A stretch of DNA of 33,558 bases, from the NCBI GenBank assembly GCA_964405975.1, contig CAYOPW010000028.1, forward strand, positions 1 to 33,558, read 5' to 3'. The translations under genes and the position numbers were made by a program. Position 1 is the stretch's first letter. Each line of letters starts with the position of its first letter. The notes under the pieces were generated by a model that saw only the letters and a program-made list of their open reading frames with translations, searched no databases and was not told where the DNA came from. This document shows positions 1 through 9,352 of this stretch, piece by piece. Source of the stretch: Hyphomicrobium_A sp964405975 (lineage in GTDB: Bacteria; Pseudomonadota; Alphaproteobacteria; Rhizobiales; Hyphomicrobiaceae).

Positions 1-83
1 GGGGCGAGGTTCACCAGCAAATCCGGGCTTGGGTCAGTGGTGGTGACTGCTTTGATCGGCGCGTTATTATTTTCGCGCTCCAT
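1..83 (-). CDS. Partial unknown gene, N-terminus only
   Basis: An open frame starts at an ATG at 83 on the minus strand and runs off the left edge of the window, giving 27 codons that begin MERENNNAPIKAV. It follows the RNase T2 stop by only 13 bases on the same strand, which suggests the same transcription unit. No strong Shine-Dalgarno sequence is visible. The fragment is too short to assign to a family, and a chance frame cannot be excluded. Confidence 0.4.
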   Translation of the reverse strand, partial: MERENNNAPIKAVTTTDPSPDLLVNLA

Positions 84-96
84 CCCATAGAGCGTC

Positions 97-909
97 TTAT
101 TGGCTGTCCTGAAACTCAAGGACACGTGGCTGCGGTAGGGGCTCTTTGCCCTCATGCGCTTTCTTGCCTGCGCCGGCCTTTTCCCGGTGCGTGGAGCGCA
201 CGGGCGGCACACGGATCTTTTTCGCGCGGCATAGCTTGCGCTGCGCCTCGTTCCGTCCGCATGAGCGCGGTTGGCCCGTTTTGGTAAAGCAAATACGCAT
301 GCCCTTGAGCTGCTTGGCGTGGCGCGTGCAGGTGACGGCGATCATGTCGGGCTTCAGCCATGGATTAAGCGCGGTCAATTCGCGCTTGAGTTGGCCGGGC
401 GAGACAAACTGCGTCTCAAACGGATTGCGGTAGCGCTTTGGGATTTTGATCTGTCTGAAAAGGTGGCGGGCAAAGCGGTAATACGGGGCGGGCCTCAGGC
501 CTGAGCAGGTCCCGTGCGTTCTATACTCGTGGATGACCAGGCCGCGGCGGGGCATCACGTCGCGAACGCTATTGATCACCACCTCTGGCACAAAGGGCCG
601 CCTGCGAACGGGGCAACGCTCAGGGTACCCCTTTGCGTATTGCGGCCACAGACCATGCAAGAGGAAGCCGTAGCGCTTGCCATCACGGCGTGCGCACTGA
701 GTATCCTTGTACCTGCTCGAAGACGTGATGCATTCCGTTGGGCTCCAAGAAAGAACCAGTGTGTAGTAGTCGAACTCGCCCGCAATATTCTGGCGCGGTT
801 TGGGGTCAAAGTACTCGCTTGGCCAGGGTGCTCGTTGAGCCTGCGCAGCGATGCCAAGGGCAATTATCACAACCGCGAGCAACGAAAACGCGACGCGCCG
901 CGTGAACAT
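97..909 (-). CDS. Secreted ribonuclease T2 family protein
   Basis: The protein is about 270 residues. The T2 family cleaves single-stranded RNA through 2',3'-cyclic phosphates. Both conserved active-site blocks are present: HGLWPQ near residue 85, and HEYRTHGTC near 127-135, which holds the catalytic Glu and His. Several cysteines that would form disulfides are also visible. The N-terminus is a signal peptide (MFTRRVAFSLLAVV..., probable cleavage after AQA near residue 24), so the enzyme should act in the periplasm or outside the cell. I chose the ATG at 909 because GGGAG lies six bases upstream, whereas the ATG at 915 is too close to it. The C-terminal 40 residues are basic and low-complexity. 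It starts 15 bases after the M20 peptidase stop, so the two are probably cotranscribed. A role in scavenging external RNA is an inference. Confidence 0.9.
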   Translation of the reverse strand: MFTRRVAFSLLAVVIIALGIAAQAQRAPWPSEYFDPKPRQNIAGEFDYYTLVLSWSPTECITSSSRYKDTQCARRDGKRYGFLLHGLWPQYAKGYPERCPVRRRPFVPEVVINSVRDVMPRRGLVIHEYRTHGTCSGLRPAPYYRFARHLFRQIKIPKRYRNPFETQFVSPGQLKRELTALNPWLKPDMIAVTCTRHAKQLKGMRICFTKTGQPRSCGRNEAQRKLCRAKKIRVPPVRSTHREKAGAGKKAHEGKEPLPQPRVLEFQDSQ

Positions 910-924
910 GGCCATCTCCCAGCC

Positions 925-2340
925 TTAGGTCGATTTGGTGCGCGAAACCTGCGCAAGTTTTTCCAGGATGCGCGCCCAGCTTCGTGCACCCTTCTTGAAG
1001 CTCTTCATATTGTACTTTTCATTGGGGCTGTGGATGCGATCGTCTTCCAGGCCGAATCCGATGAGCAAACTGTCCATACCAAGCGCATCCCTGAAGGAGG
1101 TTACGATGGGGATCGATGCGCCGCAGCCCATCATGATGGCCGGCCGCCCCCACTCGTCTTCGAGCCCGGCAGCCGCCGCGCGCATTGGCGCCGTGGAGGT
1201 TTCGAACGCGACAGCCGCGCTTCCCGCAAGGCCGCTGAAGGTAATGCCGCAATCCTGCGGCAGTCGCGCGCGGACGAACTGCTGGACGTTGGAGAGGATT
1301 TTTTCAGGGTCCTGGCCCGCCACCAACCGGCAGGTGATTTTTGCTGACGCTTTGGAGGGGATCACCGTCTTGGTGCCAGCACCTTGGTAGCCGCCGGTCA
1401 CGCCGTTGAACTCCAGCGTCGGCCGCGACCAGAGCTGTTCCAAAGCTGAGTAGCCGTCCTCGCCCGCAGGCGCGTGCAAGCCCACGTCTTTTATAAATTC
1501 GTGTGCGCGCGGTCCTAGATCCTTCCACTGCTCAATTTGCTCGGGCGCGGGAAGTTCGACGCCGTCGTAAAACCCTGGAACAGTGACGCGGCCGTTTTCG
1601 TCATGCATCTGGCCCAGTATGCGTACGAGTGCGCGAATGGGGTTCATGGCTGGTCCGCCATAAAGTCCGGAGTGAAGATCACGTGAGGGACCCGTCACTT
1701 CGATTTCAATTGCGGCCAGACCCCGCAGCATGGTGGTAATTGCGGGCGTGTCCTGATCCCACTGCCCTGTGTCGCAGACGAGCACGAGGTCGGCGCGCAC
1801 GTCCTCGCCATGTTCGGCCAGAAATCCTGGAAGCGAAGCCGAGCCGCACTCTTCTTCGCCTTCGAATAAAATCGACACGGCAAGCGGCAGCTCGCCGGTA
1901 ACCGACTTCCACGCGCGCGCAGCGGCAAGGAATGTCATGAGCTGGCCTTTGTTGTCCTCCGCGCCGCGCGCCACGATCACTTGCCCGTTAACCGGGTCAG
2001 TCGCGACATGCGGATCGAACGGCGGGGAGGTCCAAAGGTCCAAGGGATCGGGTGGCTGAACATCATAGTGGCCGTAGAACAGCACATGGCCCATTCCATC
2101 AGGCACTTTGGGGCGGTCATGGGCGACGACCATAGGGTGGGCGCTTGTTGGCACAACGCGAGCGTCAAACCCGATATCGCGCAGCTCGTTGGCGCACCAT
2201 TCGGCGGCGGCGCGGCAGCTATCGGCATAGGCCGGATCAGTCGAGATGCTTTCGATGCGTAATAGCTCAAACAGCCGGGCAAGCGCGGCGTCATTCGAAT
2301 CGTCCAAAGTCGTCAGCACTTGATTTAGCTGTTCGCTCAT
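925..2340 (-). CDS. M20 family metallopeptidase (dipeptidase-like)
   Basis: A 471-residue zinc-dependent exopeptidase of the M20/ArgE-DapE-CPG2 clan. Visible features are the first metal motif GHYDVQPP (His91, Asp93), the bridging aspartate in RGAEDNKGQ (Asp129), the catalytic and metal glutamates in FEGEEECGS (about 162-163), and a lid/dimerisation domain around residues 210-370 with DLHSGLYGG. Length and motif order fit the cytosolic M20 dipeptidases often annotated simply as 'dipeptidase' or 'M20/M25/M40 hydrolase'. No signal peptide is seen, so it is probably cytoplasmic. It is the first gene of the pair with RNase T2 and is divergent from ppdK across 218 bases. Its substrate cannot be read from the sequence; DapE or ArgE function is less likely because of the length and the QPP motif. 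Confidence 0.92.
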   Translation of the reverse strand: MSEQLNQVLTTLDDSNDAALARLFELLRIESISTDPAYADSCRAAAEWCANELRDIGFDARVVPTSAHPMVVAHDRPKVPDGMGHVLFYGHYDVQPPDPLDLWTSPPFDPHVATDPVNGQVIVARGAEDNKGQLMTFLAAARAWKSVTGELPLAVSILFEGEEECGSASLPGFLAEHGEDVRADLVLVCDTGQWDQDTPAITTMLRGLAAIEIEVTGPSRDLHSGLYGGPAMNPIRALVRILGQMHDENGRVTVPGFYDGVELPAPEQIEQWKDLGPRAHEFIKDVGLHAPAGEDGYSALEQLWSRPTLEFNGVTGGYQGAGTKTVIPSKASAKITCRLVAGQDPEKILSNVQQFVRARLPQDCGITFSGLAGSAAVAFETSTAPMRAAAAGLEDEWGRPAIMMGCGASIPIVTSFRDALGMDSLLIGFGLEDDRIHSPNEKYNMKSFKKGARSWARILEKLAQVSRTKST

Positions 2341-2558
2341 AAACTACGGCTCCATCGATTTGGAGGGCACACAGTGGGCGAAGCCTGTGGCTGCGTCAAA
2401 GTTAGGTTCCTGATTTGAGGCAAGGCACGACAATTCGTTGGGCACGTTCAGACAATCGGACGACTTTCGAGCCAGCTCTGGGACTGATATGGCAGAGTGC
2501 ACGCAGTAGAGGGTCGTAACAGCGCCACAGACCGAGCGCTTTAGCGGAGCAATAAGAC

Positions 2559-5273
2559 ATGACACGTACGTCTGGGAGCGAAGAGGCCAAGTTGGTCTAT
2601 ATCTTTGCCGCTGGACATGTCGATGGTCGCGCGGGGTTGGCCAAACTCCTGGGTGGAAAAGGTGCCAATCTTGCCGAGATGGCGCGGCTTGGGCTGCCAG
2701 TCCCGCCCGGTTTCACCATCACGACAGACGTATGCCACACCTACTATGCGCAAGGGCGCAAGCTGTCGGAAGAGCTGAAAGCTCAAGTCGACGCGGCGTT
2801 GCAACTTATCAGCGATGAGACGGGCGTGACGTTCGGTGACGTCAACAAGCCGCTGCTTCTGTCAGTACGTTCAGGTGCGCGCGTGTCCATGCCCGGAATG
2901 ATGGACACGATCCTCGATCTCGGCCTCAACGACGAAACGGTGGAGGGCCTTGCGAAGCGTTCCGGCGACCGGCGCTTTGCATACGACAGTTATCGCCGGT
3001 TTATTCAGATGTATGCCGACGTGGTCATGGGCGTCGATCACGGTGTCTTTGAGGACATTTTGGAGAACTTCAAGAACCTTGCGGGCTTCTCCAGCGATAC
3101 GGAGTTAAACGAGGAAGACTGGGGCGACATCATCAGCGAATACAAAAAGGCAATTGAACGTGAGCTTGGAAAGCCATTCCCACAGGACATCGGCGGGCAG
3201 CTTTATGGTGCGATCTCGGCCGTATTCGGTTCTTGGGAGAACCCGCGCGCGAAAACCTACCGCAGAATCCACGGCATTCCTGATGACTGGGGGACCGCTG
3301 TCACCGTGCAGGCGATGGTGTTTGGCAACCTGGGCGATACCTCGGCAACCGGCGTTGCCTTCACGCGCAACCCGTCGACTGGGGCAAAGGAAATCTATGG
3401 TGAGTTTCTACTAAACGCGCAGGGCGAAGATGTCGTGGCGGGCATTCGCACCCCACAACCACTCACCGAAAGGGCACGCCGCGAAGCCGACGACGAGAGC
3501 CTCTCTCTTGAAGAGCTGATGCCAGTTGTGTTTACGAAGCTAAGGGGGGTCTTCGAAAAGCTCGAGGCGCGATACCGCGACATGCAGGACGTCGAGTTCA
3601 CTATTGAGGACGGCCGGCTTTGGATCTTGCAAACGCGCGCAGGCAAGCGCACGCCGGAGGCTTCGCTGGCAATCGCTGTCGATTTTGCCGAGGAGGGGGT
3701 GATCACCAAGCGCGAAGCCGTCATGCGTGTAGAGCCGGGCGCTCTCGATCAGCTCTTGCACCCGACCATCGATCCCGATGCAAGCAGAGAGGTGGTTGCA
3801 ACCGGGCTTCCAGCATCTCCCGGCGCGGCGGCAGGGGCAATCGTGTTTACCGCTGACGATGCCGAAACCGAAAAAACAAAAGGGCGTGACGTGATTCTCG
3901 TGCGTCCTGAAACAAGCCCGGAAGATATTCACGGTATGCATGCAGCGGTTGCAATTCTCACCGCGCGCGGTGGTATGACAAGCCACGCTGCCGTGGTGGC
4001 GCGCGGCATGGGAAGGCCCTGCGTATCAGGTGCGGGCACGTTGCGCATTGACGAGGAGGCAGGGACCCTGCGGTCCGGCAAGCACCTTCTCAACAGGGGG
4101 GACGTGATCACCATCGATGGCAGCAGGGGGCAGGTTCTTCTCGGGCGCGTGAAGATGCGTCAGGCTGAGCTGTCGGGCGCCTTCGCTACCTTGATGAGTT
4201 GGGCTGATGCGGAACGGCGCATGGCTGTGCGCGCAAACGCCGATACGCCGCGCGATGCGCGCCAGGCGCGCGAGTTTGGGGCGGAAGGGATCGGGCTGTG
4301 CAGAACCGAGCATATGTTCTTCGAGGAAGCGCGCATCAATGCCGTGCGCGAGATGATCTTGACGGACGATCAGGCGGGAAGGCGGGCAGCACTTGACAAG
4401 ATCCTTCCCATGCAGCGCGCAGATTTCGAGCGGTTGTTTGAAATCATGGCCGGGCTGCCCGTGACGATCCGGCTGCTTGATCCGCCGCTACATGAATTCC
4501 TCCCTCAGCACCAGCGAGAGATTGCCGTGATTGCAGCCGATCTAGGCGTGCCGGCGGAGAAGGTAAACGCACGCATTAGTGAGCTTAAAGAATTCAACCC
4601 CATGCTGGGTTTTCGCGGCTGCCGGCTTGCGATCCGTTATCCCGAGATCACCGAAATGCAGGCCCGCGCCGCATTCGAGGCGGCGATTAACGCGGCCAAG
4701 AAAGCGGACAAGCCTATCAGGCTGGAGATCATGATTCCGCTTGTTGCTTACCGCCGCGAGTTTGACATTCTGCGCGACGTAATCTCCTCCATGGCTAGGA
4801 AGGTCGAGAAAGAGACTGGGGAAAAGCTCGACTATCTGATTGGAACCATGATTGAACTTCCGCGTGCGGCCCTACGGTCTGCTGAGATTGCTCAAGGCGA
4901 GTCTGGTGCGGACTTCTTTTCCTTCGGCACCAATGATTTGACGCAGACAAGCCTCGGCCTCAGCCGCGACGACGCGGCTCCCATCCTCACCAACTATGCT
5001 GAGAAGGGCGTCTTCACTGTCGATCCATTTGTGTCGTTGGATGTGGCGGGTGTCGGAGAGCTTGTTCGCGTTGGCACGGAGCGCGGGCGCAAGGCAAAGC
5101 CAGGGCTTAAGATCGGCATCTGTGGCGAACACGGCGGGGACCCGGACTCCATCGCATTCTTCGATGAGGTCGGGCTCGACTATGTATCCTGTTCGCCCTT
5201 CCGCGTACCAATCGCGCGGCTCGCTGCAGCGCAGGCCGCAATTGCAGGCAAGCCCGCTAAAGTCGAGGACTAG
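2559..5273 (+). CDS. ppdK: Pyruvate, phosphate dikinase
   Basis: A full-length 904-residue PPDK, which interconverts pyruvate, ATP and phosphate with PEP, AMP and PPi. The order is an N-terminal ATP-grasp domain (GGKGANLAEM near residue 30), the swivelling phosphohistidine domain with GGMTSHAAVVARG (catalytic His about 476), and a C-terminal PEP/pyruvate TIM barrel with GLCRTEHMFF and GICGEHGGDP (proton-donor Cys about 855). The ATG at 2559 has GGAG about nine bases upstream. It stands alone, with a divergent M20 gene upstream and a convergent small membrane gene downstream. The motif set and length separate it from PEP synthase (about 790 residues). It probably serves gluconeogenesis or PPi-linked glycolysis, which is an inference from the family. 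Confidence 0.97.
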   Translation: MTRTSGSEEAKLVYIFAAGHVDGRAGLAKLLGGKGANLAEMARLGLPVPPGFTITTDVCHTYYAQGRKLSEELKAQVDAALQLISDETGVTFGDVNKPLLLSVRSGARVSMPGMMDTILDLGLNDETVEGLAKRSGDRRFAYDSYRRFIQMYADVVMGVDHGVFEDILENFKNLAGFSSDTELNEEDWGDIISEYKKAIERELGKPFPQDIGGQLYGAISAVFGSWENPRAKTYRRIHGIPDDWGTAVTVQAMVFGNLGDTSATGVAFTRNPSTGAKEIYGEFLLNAQGEDVVAGIRTPQPLTERARREADDESLSLEELMPVVFTKLRGVFEKLEARYRDMQDVEFTIEDGRLWILQTRAGKRTPEASLAIAVDFAEEGVITKREAVMRVEPGALDQLLHPTIDPDASREVVATGLPASPGAAAGAIVFTADDAETEKTKGRDVILVRPETSPEDIHGMHAAVAILTARGGMTSHAAVVARGMGRPCVSGAGTLRIDEEAGTLRSGKHLLNRGDVITIDGSRGQVLLGRVKMRQAELSGAFATLMSWADAERRMAVRANADTPRDARQAREFGAEGIGLCRTEHMFFEEARINAVREMILTDDQAGRRAALDKILPMQRADFERLFEIMAGLPVTIRLLDPPLHEFLPQHQREIAVIAADLGVPAEKVNARISELKEFNPMLGFRGCRLAIRYPEITEMQARAAFEAAINAAKKADKPIRLEIMIPLVAYRREFDILRDVISSMARKVEKETGEKLDYLIGTMIELPRAALRSAEIAQGESGADFFSFGTNDLTQTSLGLSRDDAAPILTNYAEKGVFTVDPFVSLDVAGVGELVRVGTERGRKAKPGLKIGICGEHGGDPDSIAFFDEVGLDYVSCSPFRVPIARLAAAQAAIAGKPAKVED

Positions 5274-5302
5274 CGCATTGCATTTCTCTTAAAGGGCGCG
5301 CG

Positions 5303-5539
5303 TTACCAATGACGCTCTTGTTCATCGAGCGACGGGCGGCGCGGGCGTTCGCCTGTGCGCCGGGGTAGCAACGCCAAGAAGATGAGCATCGGCGGCAAAA
5401 TGAGGCACCACGCAATCCAGAAGGAATAATCGCGGTTCTTGATGCCTGCCAGGATACCGCCGAGCCCGGCGGTCCCGATTGCGATCGCACCCCAGATCGC
5501 GATCCATCCCACCAAATCAATGCCGCCCGTCATGTTCAT
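5303..5539 (-). CDS. Small hypothetical membrane protein
   Basis: A 78-residue protein with two predicted membrane helices (about residues 8-28, GWIAIWGAIAIGTAGLGGIL, and 37-55, rich in Ile/Leu/Trp), followed by a charged tail with RRTGERPRRPS. The frame remains open further upstream, but the ATG at 5539 is preceded by a purine-rich AAGGAAAGG five bases away and the translated extension lacks membrane character, so I placed the start here. A second ATG lies two codons later. I do not recognise the family. It sits tail-to-tail with ppdK (29-base gap) and just downstream of nadC on the same strand, so it could be the last cistron of the nad unit, but nothing ties it to NAD metabolism. Confidence 0.65.
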   Translation of the reverse strand: MNMTGGIDLVGWIAIWGAIAIGTAGLGGILAGIKNRDYSFWIAWCLILPPMLIFLALLPRRTGERPRRPSLDEQERHW

Positions 5540-5651
5540 GGCCGCCTTTCCTTCTCGCAAGACACGGGTATGGGCACACCCCACCGGGACCGTCGCCATT
5601 CCCCTCGCGCAGCACTATGGCGAAATCAAGCGTTTTTTCCTACTAAGACCC

Positions 5652-6521
5652 TCAACCGACCGGCTTGAAGTCGAGGCCGATATCGAGGACGGGTGCGGAA
5701 TGCGTCAACGCCCCGACGGAGATTAGATCGATGCCCGTCTCCGCAATGGCGCGAACCGTCTCCAGATTTACCCCGCCCGATGCCTCGGTAATGGCGCGAC
5801 CGGCGACCTCGGCCACCGCTGCCTTAAGGGTTGCGACCGGCATATTATCGAGTAGGACTGCATCCGGTTTGTGGACCAGCGCTTCTCTAAGCTCGTCAAG
5901 GGTTGCCACCTCGATTTCGACTTTGACCATATGACCTGCGTGTTCGCGTGCTTTGTTGAGCGCAGGACCGATGCCGCCGGCGGCGATTATGTGATTGTCC
6001 TTTATGAGGATAGCATCGAAAAGGCCAAAGCGGTGATTGGTCCCGCCGCCAGCACGCACGGCCAGTTTTTCTAATGCCCTGAGCCCTGGTGTTGTCTTGC
6101 GCGTGTCAATGATCTTGGCGCGTGTGCCTGAAGTCTTCTCGACGTAAGCCCCGGTTAGAGTGGCGATGCCGCTCATGTGGCCAAGGAAGTTCAGCGCAAC
6201 GCGTTCTGCGGTGAGAAGGGCGCGGGCGTTCCCGGCAACGTGCGCGATCTGCTGGCCGGGTTCGACGCGCTCGCCATCCCTAACGAGAACTTCAAAAGCG
6301 ACGTTCTCATCGAGTGTTCGAAACGCCGCCTCGGCCACTTGCAGGCCTGCAACGATGCCGGGCTTGCGTGCCGCGATCGCGCCGGACGCTCTCGCGCTGG
6401 GCGCAACAATTGCCACGCTCGTGATGTCGCCAGCCTCGCCCAGGTCTTCGGCCAGCGCCTCGGCAACGGCCTTTTCAACGAGCATTTGGGGAAGTCTGAG
6501 ACCCAACTCGGCCACACTCAT
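5652..6521 (-). CDS. nadC: Nicotinate-nucleotide pyrophosphorylase (carboxylating)
   Basis: A 289-residue quinolinate phosphoribosyltransferase, the third step of de novo NAD synthesis. It converts quinolinate and PRPP to nicotinate mononucleotide with release of CO2 and PPi. Family motifs are visible: EDLGEAGDITS near the N-terminus, NFLGHMSGIAT, the substrate loop DTRKTTPGLRALEK, AGGGTNHRFGLFDAILIKDNHI, and the barrel strands VEIEV...VLLDNM and EASGGV. Length is typical. Its start overlaps the end of nadB by four bases (6518-6521), so the two are translationally coupled. It is the last clear gene of the nadA-nadB-nadC order. Confidence 0.97.
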   Translation of the reverse strand: MSVAELGLRLPQMLVEKAVAEALAEDLGEAGDITSVAIVAPSARASGAIAARKPGIVAGLQVAEAAFRTLDENVAFEVLVRDGERVEPGQQIAHVAGNARALLTAERVALNFLGHMSGIATLTGAYVEKTSGTRAKIIDTRKTTPGLRALEKLAVRAGGGTNHRFGLFDAILIKDNHIIAAGGIGPALNKAREHAGHMVKVEIEVATLDELREALVHKPDAVLLDNMPVATLKAAVAEVAGRAITEASGGVNLETVRAIAETGIDLISVGALTHSAPVLDIGLDFKPVG

Positions 6522-8191
6522 TGGCCGGCTCCCGCGTGCCTTCGCTCAGTAGGCGCCGGTTTCGCGTACTTCCGCTCGGTCTCGCCGAATTTACCAAGAG
6601 TGAGGAAGCTACGCTGCGCAAGTGCCGGTTTCGGCTCGGGAAAGTCGCTGCGGTTGTGGGCGCCGCGGCTCTCCTCGCGCATCAGCGCCCCGGTAACAAT
6701 GAAGCGTGCCGCCAATGCCAAGTTGGCAAGCACAATGTCTGCCCCAGCCTCATCTTCGATGCGCGTGAGAACCTCGTTCGCTTTGGTGAGTCCGGCAGCG
6801 TCGCGCACGACACCCACGTGTTGTGTCATTGTATTGCGCAAGCGCGCGAGTGCTGCGGCTTGGTTTCCGGGCGCACTTGAACGGGACGCAACGATGCGTT
6901 TCGGCTCCACCATCGGCGCACGGCGCATGATGCGGTCGAGATTGCGAATGCTAACCGCTATGCGCGCGCCAAAAACGACAGCTTCCAGCAATGAGTTTGA
7001 GGCGAGCCTATTGCCGCCATGCAGGCCGGTTGCCGCCACTTCGCCGACCGCCCATAGCCCCGGTATGTTTGTATGTCCGTGCGCGTCTGTGGCGACCCCG
7101 CCCATATGGTAATGCGCGGCGGGTGCCACGGGAATGAGTTCGGTTGCAGGATTGATGCCGGCGGCCTGGCAGTGTGCAAAGACGGTCGGGAAGAACTTGG
7201 GAAAACGAGCGCCGATGGACGCGCGGCAATCAAGATAGGCGCCGCGCCCGGCGGCAAGCTCGGCATAAACACCGCGGGCCACGATGTCGCGCGGGCTTAG
7301 TTCGGCGCGGTCATCTAGTTGCTTCATGAAACGCTCGCCCTTGGCATTGACGAGGATTGAACCTTCGCCACGCAGTGCCTCGGTGGCAAGCGGAGCAGGA
7401 GAAGCACCAACGTCAAGTGCGGTCGGGTGGAACTGGACAAATTCGGTGTCGCTAATAACAGCGCCTGCACGCGCGGCCATCGCAATGGATTCGCCACGCG
7501 CATAAGCCGGATTTGTCGTCACCGAAAAAAGGCCACCGGCGCCGCCGGTCGCTAGCACCACTGCGCACGCGGGGACGAACTCATAATTGCCGTTGCCGTA
7601 CTTGTCAGGGCGAATCAGCCGGACACCTTCCACCCGGCCATCGCAGACGATGAGATCATCGGCTTCGTAACCTTCGAGCACGCGTATGGACGGCGTTTGC
7701 TTAACCGCAGCGATCAAGGTCTGCATCATGGCAGCGCCAGTACGGTCGCCTAGCACACGCAAGATGCGCCGTCTGGAGTGGGCGCCCTCCTTTCCAAGCA
7801 TGAGATGGCCTTGGGCGTCGCGATCGAAGGGGACGCCGAAGTCTAGAAGATCAGCAATGCGTGCTGGGCCTTCGGCTGCGACAAACTGCGCAACATCCGC
7901 GTCGACAAGACCAGCCCCGGCTGCGATCGTGTCCGCGGCATGCAGTGATGGGCTGTCGTCTGCACCCACCGCCGCAGCAATGCCGCCCTGCGCCCAAGCA
8001 GACGAGGTTCCTTCACTCAGTGGGGTGGCCGCCAGAACGGTGACGTGCATTGGCGCCAATTTCAGTGCGGTAAAGAGGCCGGCTAGTCCCGCACCGACGA
8101 TCACCACATCGCCACGGTCGCCAAGCTTGTTTTCACGAGCGGGCTGGAATGTCGATCGGCGCAGTCTGTCGGCCTTGGAAGCCATAAGCAT
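6518..8191 (-). CDS. nadB: L-aspartate oxidase
   Basis: About 557 residues. A flavoprotein that oxidises L-aspartate to iminoaspartate, which NadA then condenses. It has an N-terminal FAD dinucleotide fold (VVIVGAGLAGLFTALKLA), the SSAWAQGGIAAA segment typical of NadB, EGAHSRRRILRVLGDRTGAAMM, a capping domain with HPTALD, and a second FAD segment HMGGVATDAHGHTNIPGLWAVGEVAATGLHGGNRLASNSLLEAVVFG region. The start is uncertain: GTG 8194, ATG 8191 and ATG 8185 are in frame and none has a good Shine-Dalgarno, so I used the first ATG. The gap to nadA is about 34 bases and it overlaps nadC by four, which supports one operon. FAD fold and capping-domain motifs separate it from succinate dehydrogenase flavoprotein. 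Confidence 0.96.
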   Translation of the reverse strand: MLMASKADRLRRSTFQPARENKLGDRGDVVIVGAGLAGLFTALKLAPMHVTVLAATPLSEGTSSAWAQGGIAAAVGADDSPSLHAADTIAAGAGLVDADVAQFVAAEGPARIADLLDFGVPFDRDAQGHLMLGKEGAHSRRRILRVLGDRTGAAMMQTLIAAVKQTPSIRVLEGYEADDLIVCDGRVEGVRLIRPDKYGNGNYEFVPACAVVLATGGAGGLFSVTTNPAYARGESIAMAARAGAVISDTEFVQFHPTALDVGASPAPLATEALRGEGSILVNAKGERFMKQLDDRAELSPRDIVARGVYAELAAGRGAYLDCRASIGARFPKFFPTVFAHCQAAGINPATELIPVAPAAHYHMGGVATDAHGHTNIPGLWAVGEVAATGLHGGNRLASNSLLEAVVFGARIAVSIRNLDRIMRRAPMVEPKRIVASRSSAPGNQAAALARLRNTMTQHVGVVRDAAGLTKANEVLTRIEDEAGADIVLANLALAARFIVTGALMREESRGAHNRSDFPEPKPALAQRSFLTLGKFGETERKYAKPAPTERRHAGAGQ

Positions 8192-8225
8192 CACTTTGGG
8201 AGAACGGGCGGCCAGCTTCAGCGTG

Positions 8226-9296
8226 TCAGTTCGTCAGGTTCATCATGCGCTCAACTGCGCGCCGCGCTTTTTCGGCCACTGCCGGGTTGATCGTCACCTC
8301 GTAACGCATGTCGCGCAGGGACTCGTAAATGTTCTCCAAGCTAATGCGCTTCATGTACGGGCACAAATTGCACGGGCGGACAAACTCCACATCCGGGGTC
8401 TCGACAGCCACGTTCGAAGCCATTGAGCACTCCGTGATCAGCGCCACCTTGCGCGGATGATTGGTCTTCACCCAATTGATCATCGCCGACGTTGAGCCGG
8501 TAAAGTCGGCGACATTCAAGACGTCAGGCGGGCACTCAGGGTGTGCAATGATCTTAGTGCCAGGATCGGCCGCACGGATTTCTTCGATGTCCTTCGCCGT
8601 GAAGCGCTCGTGCACTTCGCAGTGCCCCTTCCAGGCGATGATCTCAACGTCCGTTTTGGTTTGCACGTACTTCGACAGGTATTCGTCCGGGATCAGGAGT
8701 ACACGTGGTGCGCCGAGGCTCTCGACCACCTTTACCGCGTTGGACGACGTGCAGCAGATATCGCATTCGGCCTTCACGGCCGCTGAGGTGTTGACGTACG
8801 TGACGATGGGCACGCCAGGATAGGCTTGCCGCAGCATGCGCACGTCCTCCGGTGTAATGGAGGCCGCCAATGAGCAGCCTGCCTCCAGGTCGGGGATCAG
8901 CACGGTCTTATCGGGGCTGAGAAGTTTGGAGGTCTCCGCCATAAAGTGCACGCCGGCCTGCACAATGACCTCGGCGTCGGTCCGTGCCGCCTCCTGGGCG
9001 AGCTGAAGCGAGTCTCCGCGGAAATCACCAACGCAGTGGAAGATCTCCGGCGTCATATAGTTGTGCGCCAGGATGACGGCGTTGCGCTGTTTCTTGAGGT
9101 CGTTGATCGTCTTGATCAGCGGGGCATAGTGCGGCCACTCCATGGGCGTGACGACGTGTTTCACACGCGCATAAAGAGGTGCCAACTCCGCCGCGAGTTC
9201 GGGCGTGAATGCTGGCAGCTCAACCTCAGGCAGCCGCCCGCCGGGCACGTTGGGCCGGCTGATTACCTCGCTTGTGCGGGCCTCCACAAAGTTCAT
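8226..9296 (-). CDS. nadA: Quinolinate synthase
   Basis: A 356-residue enzyme that condenses iminoaspartate with dihydroxyacetone phosphate to quinolinate using an oxygen-sensitive [4Fe-4S] cluster. The three cluster-cysteine regions of the family are all present: Cys141 in LEAGCSLA, the CDICC group (178-182), and the CNLCPYMK group (309-312). NAVILAHNYM near residue 73 and the GDS motif near 94 match substrate-binding segments. It is the first structural gene of nadABC, with a promoter and two palindromic operators in the 211 bases between it and nadQ. The GTAGGAG-type purine run about six bases before the ATG at 9296 is a good ribosome binding site. Confidence 0.97.
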   Translation of the reverse strand: MNFVEARTSEVISRPNVPGGRLPEVELPAFTPELAAELAPLYARVKHVVTPMEWPHYAPLIKTINDLKKQRNAVILAHNYMTPEIFHCVGDFRGDSLQLAQEAARTDAEVIVQAGVHFMAETSKLLSPDKTVLIPDLEAGCSLAASITPEDVRMLRQAYPGVPIVTYVNTSAAVKAECDICCTSSNAVKVVESLGAPRVLLIPDEYLSKYVQTKTDVEIIAWKGHCEVHERFTAKDIEEIRAADPGTKIIAHPECPPDVLNVADFTGSTSAMINWVKTNHPRKVALITECSMASNVAVETPDVEFVRPCNLCPYMKRISLENIYESLRDMRYEVTINPAVAEKARRAVERMMNLTN

Positions 9297-9316
9297 TACG
9301 CGCTCCTACTTGCATC

Positions 9317-9337
9317 ATATACTCAATCTGAGTATAT
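9317..9337. promoter_or_regulatory. Candidate NadQ operator 1 (perfect palindrome)
   Basis: Nine-base arms ATATACTCA and TGAGTATAT flank an ATC centre with no mismatch. It lies 20 bases upstream of the nadA start codon, inside the predicted leader. The core ATACTCA-N3-TGAGTAT agrees with the motif I recall for NadQ-regulated nad genes in alphaproteobacteria. A second copy lies with its centre 64 bases away, close to six helical turns. Confidence 0.8.
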
Positions 9338-9352
9338 TGGGGCCGTGAAACG

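Noticed and set aside
514..1347. 277-codon plus-strand frame across RNase T2 and the M20 peptidase
   Set aside because: It runs across two opposing genes with clear catalytic motifs, which cannot be explained if this frame were the real one.
6177..7112. 311-codon plus-strand frame across nadC and nadB
   Set aside because: Antisense to two well-supported enzymes; the translated sequence has no domain and no plausible start signal.
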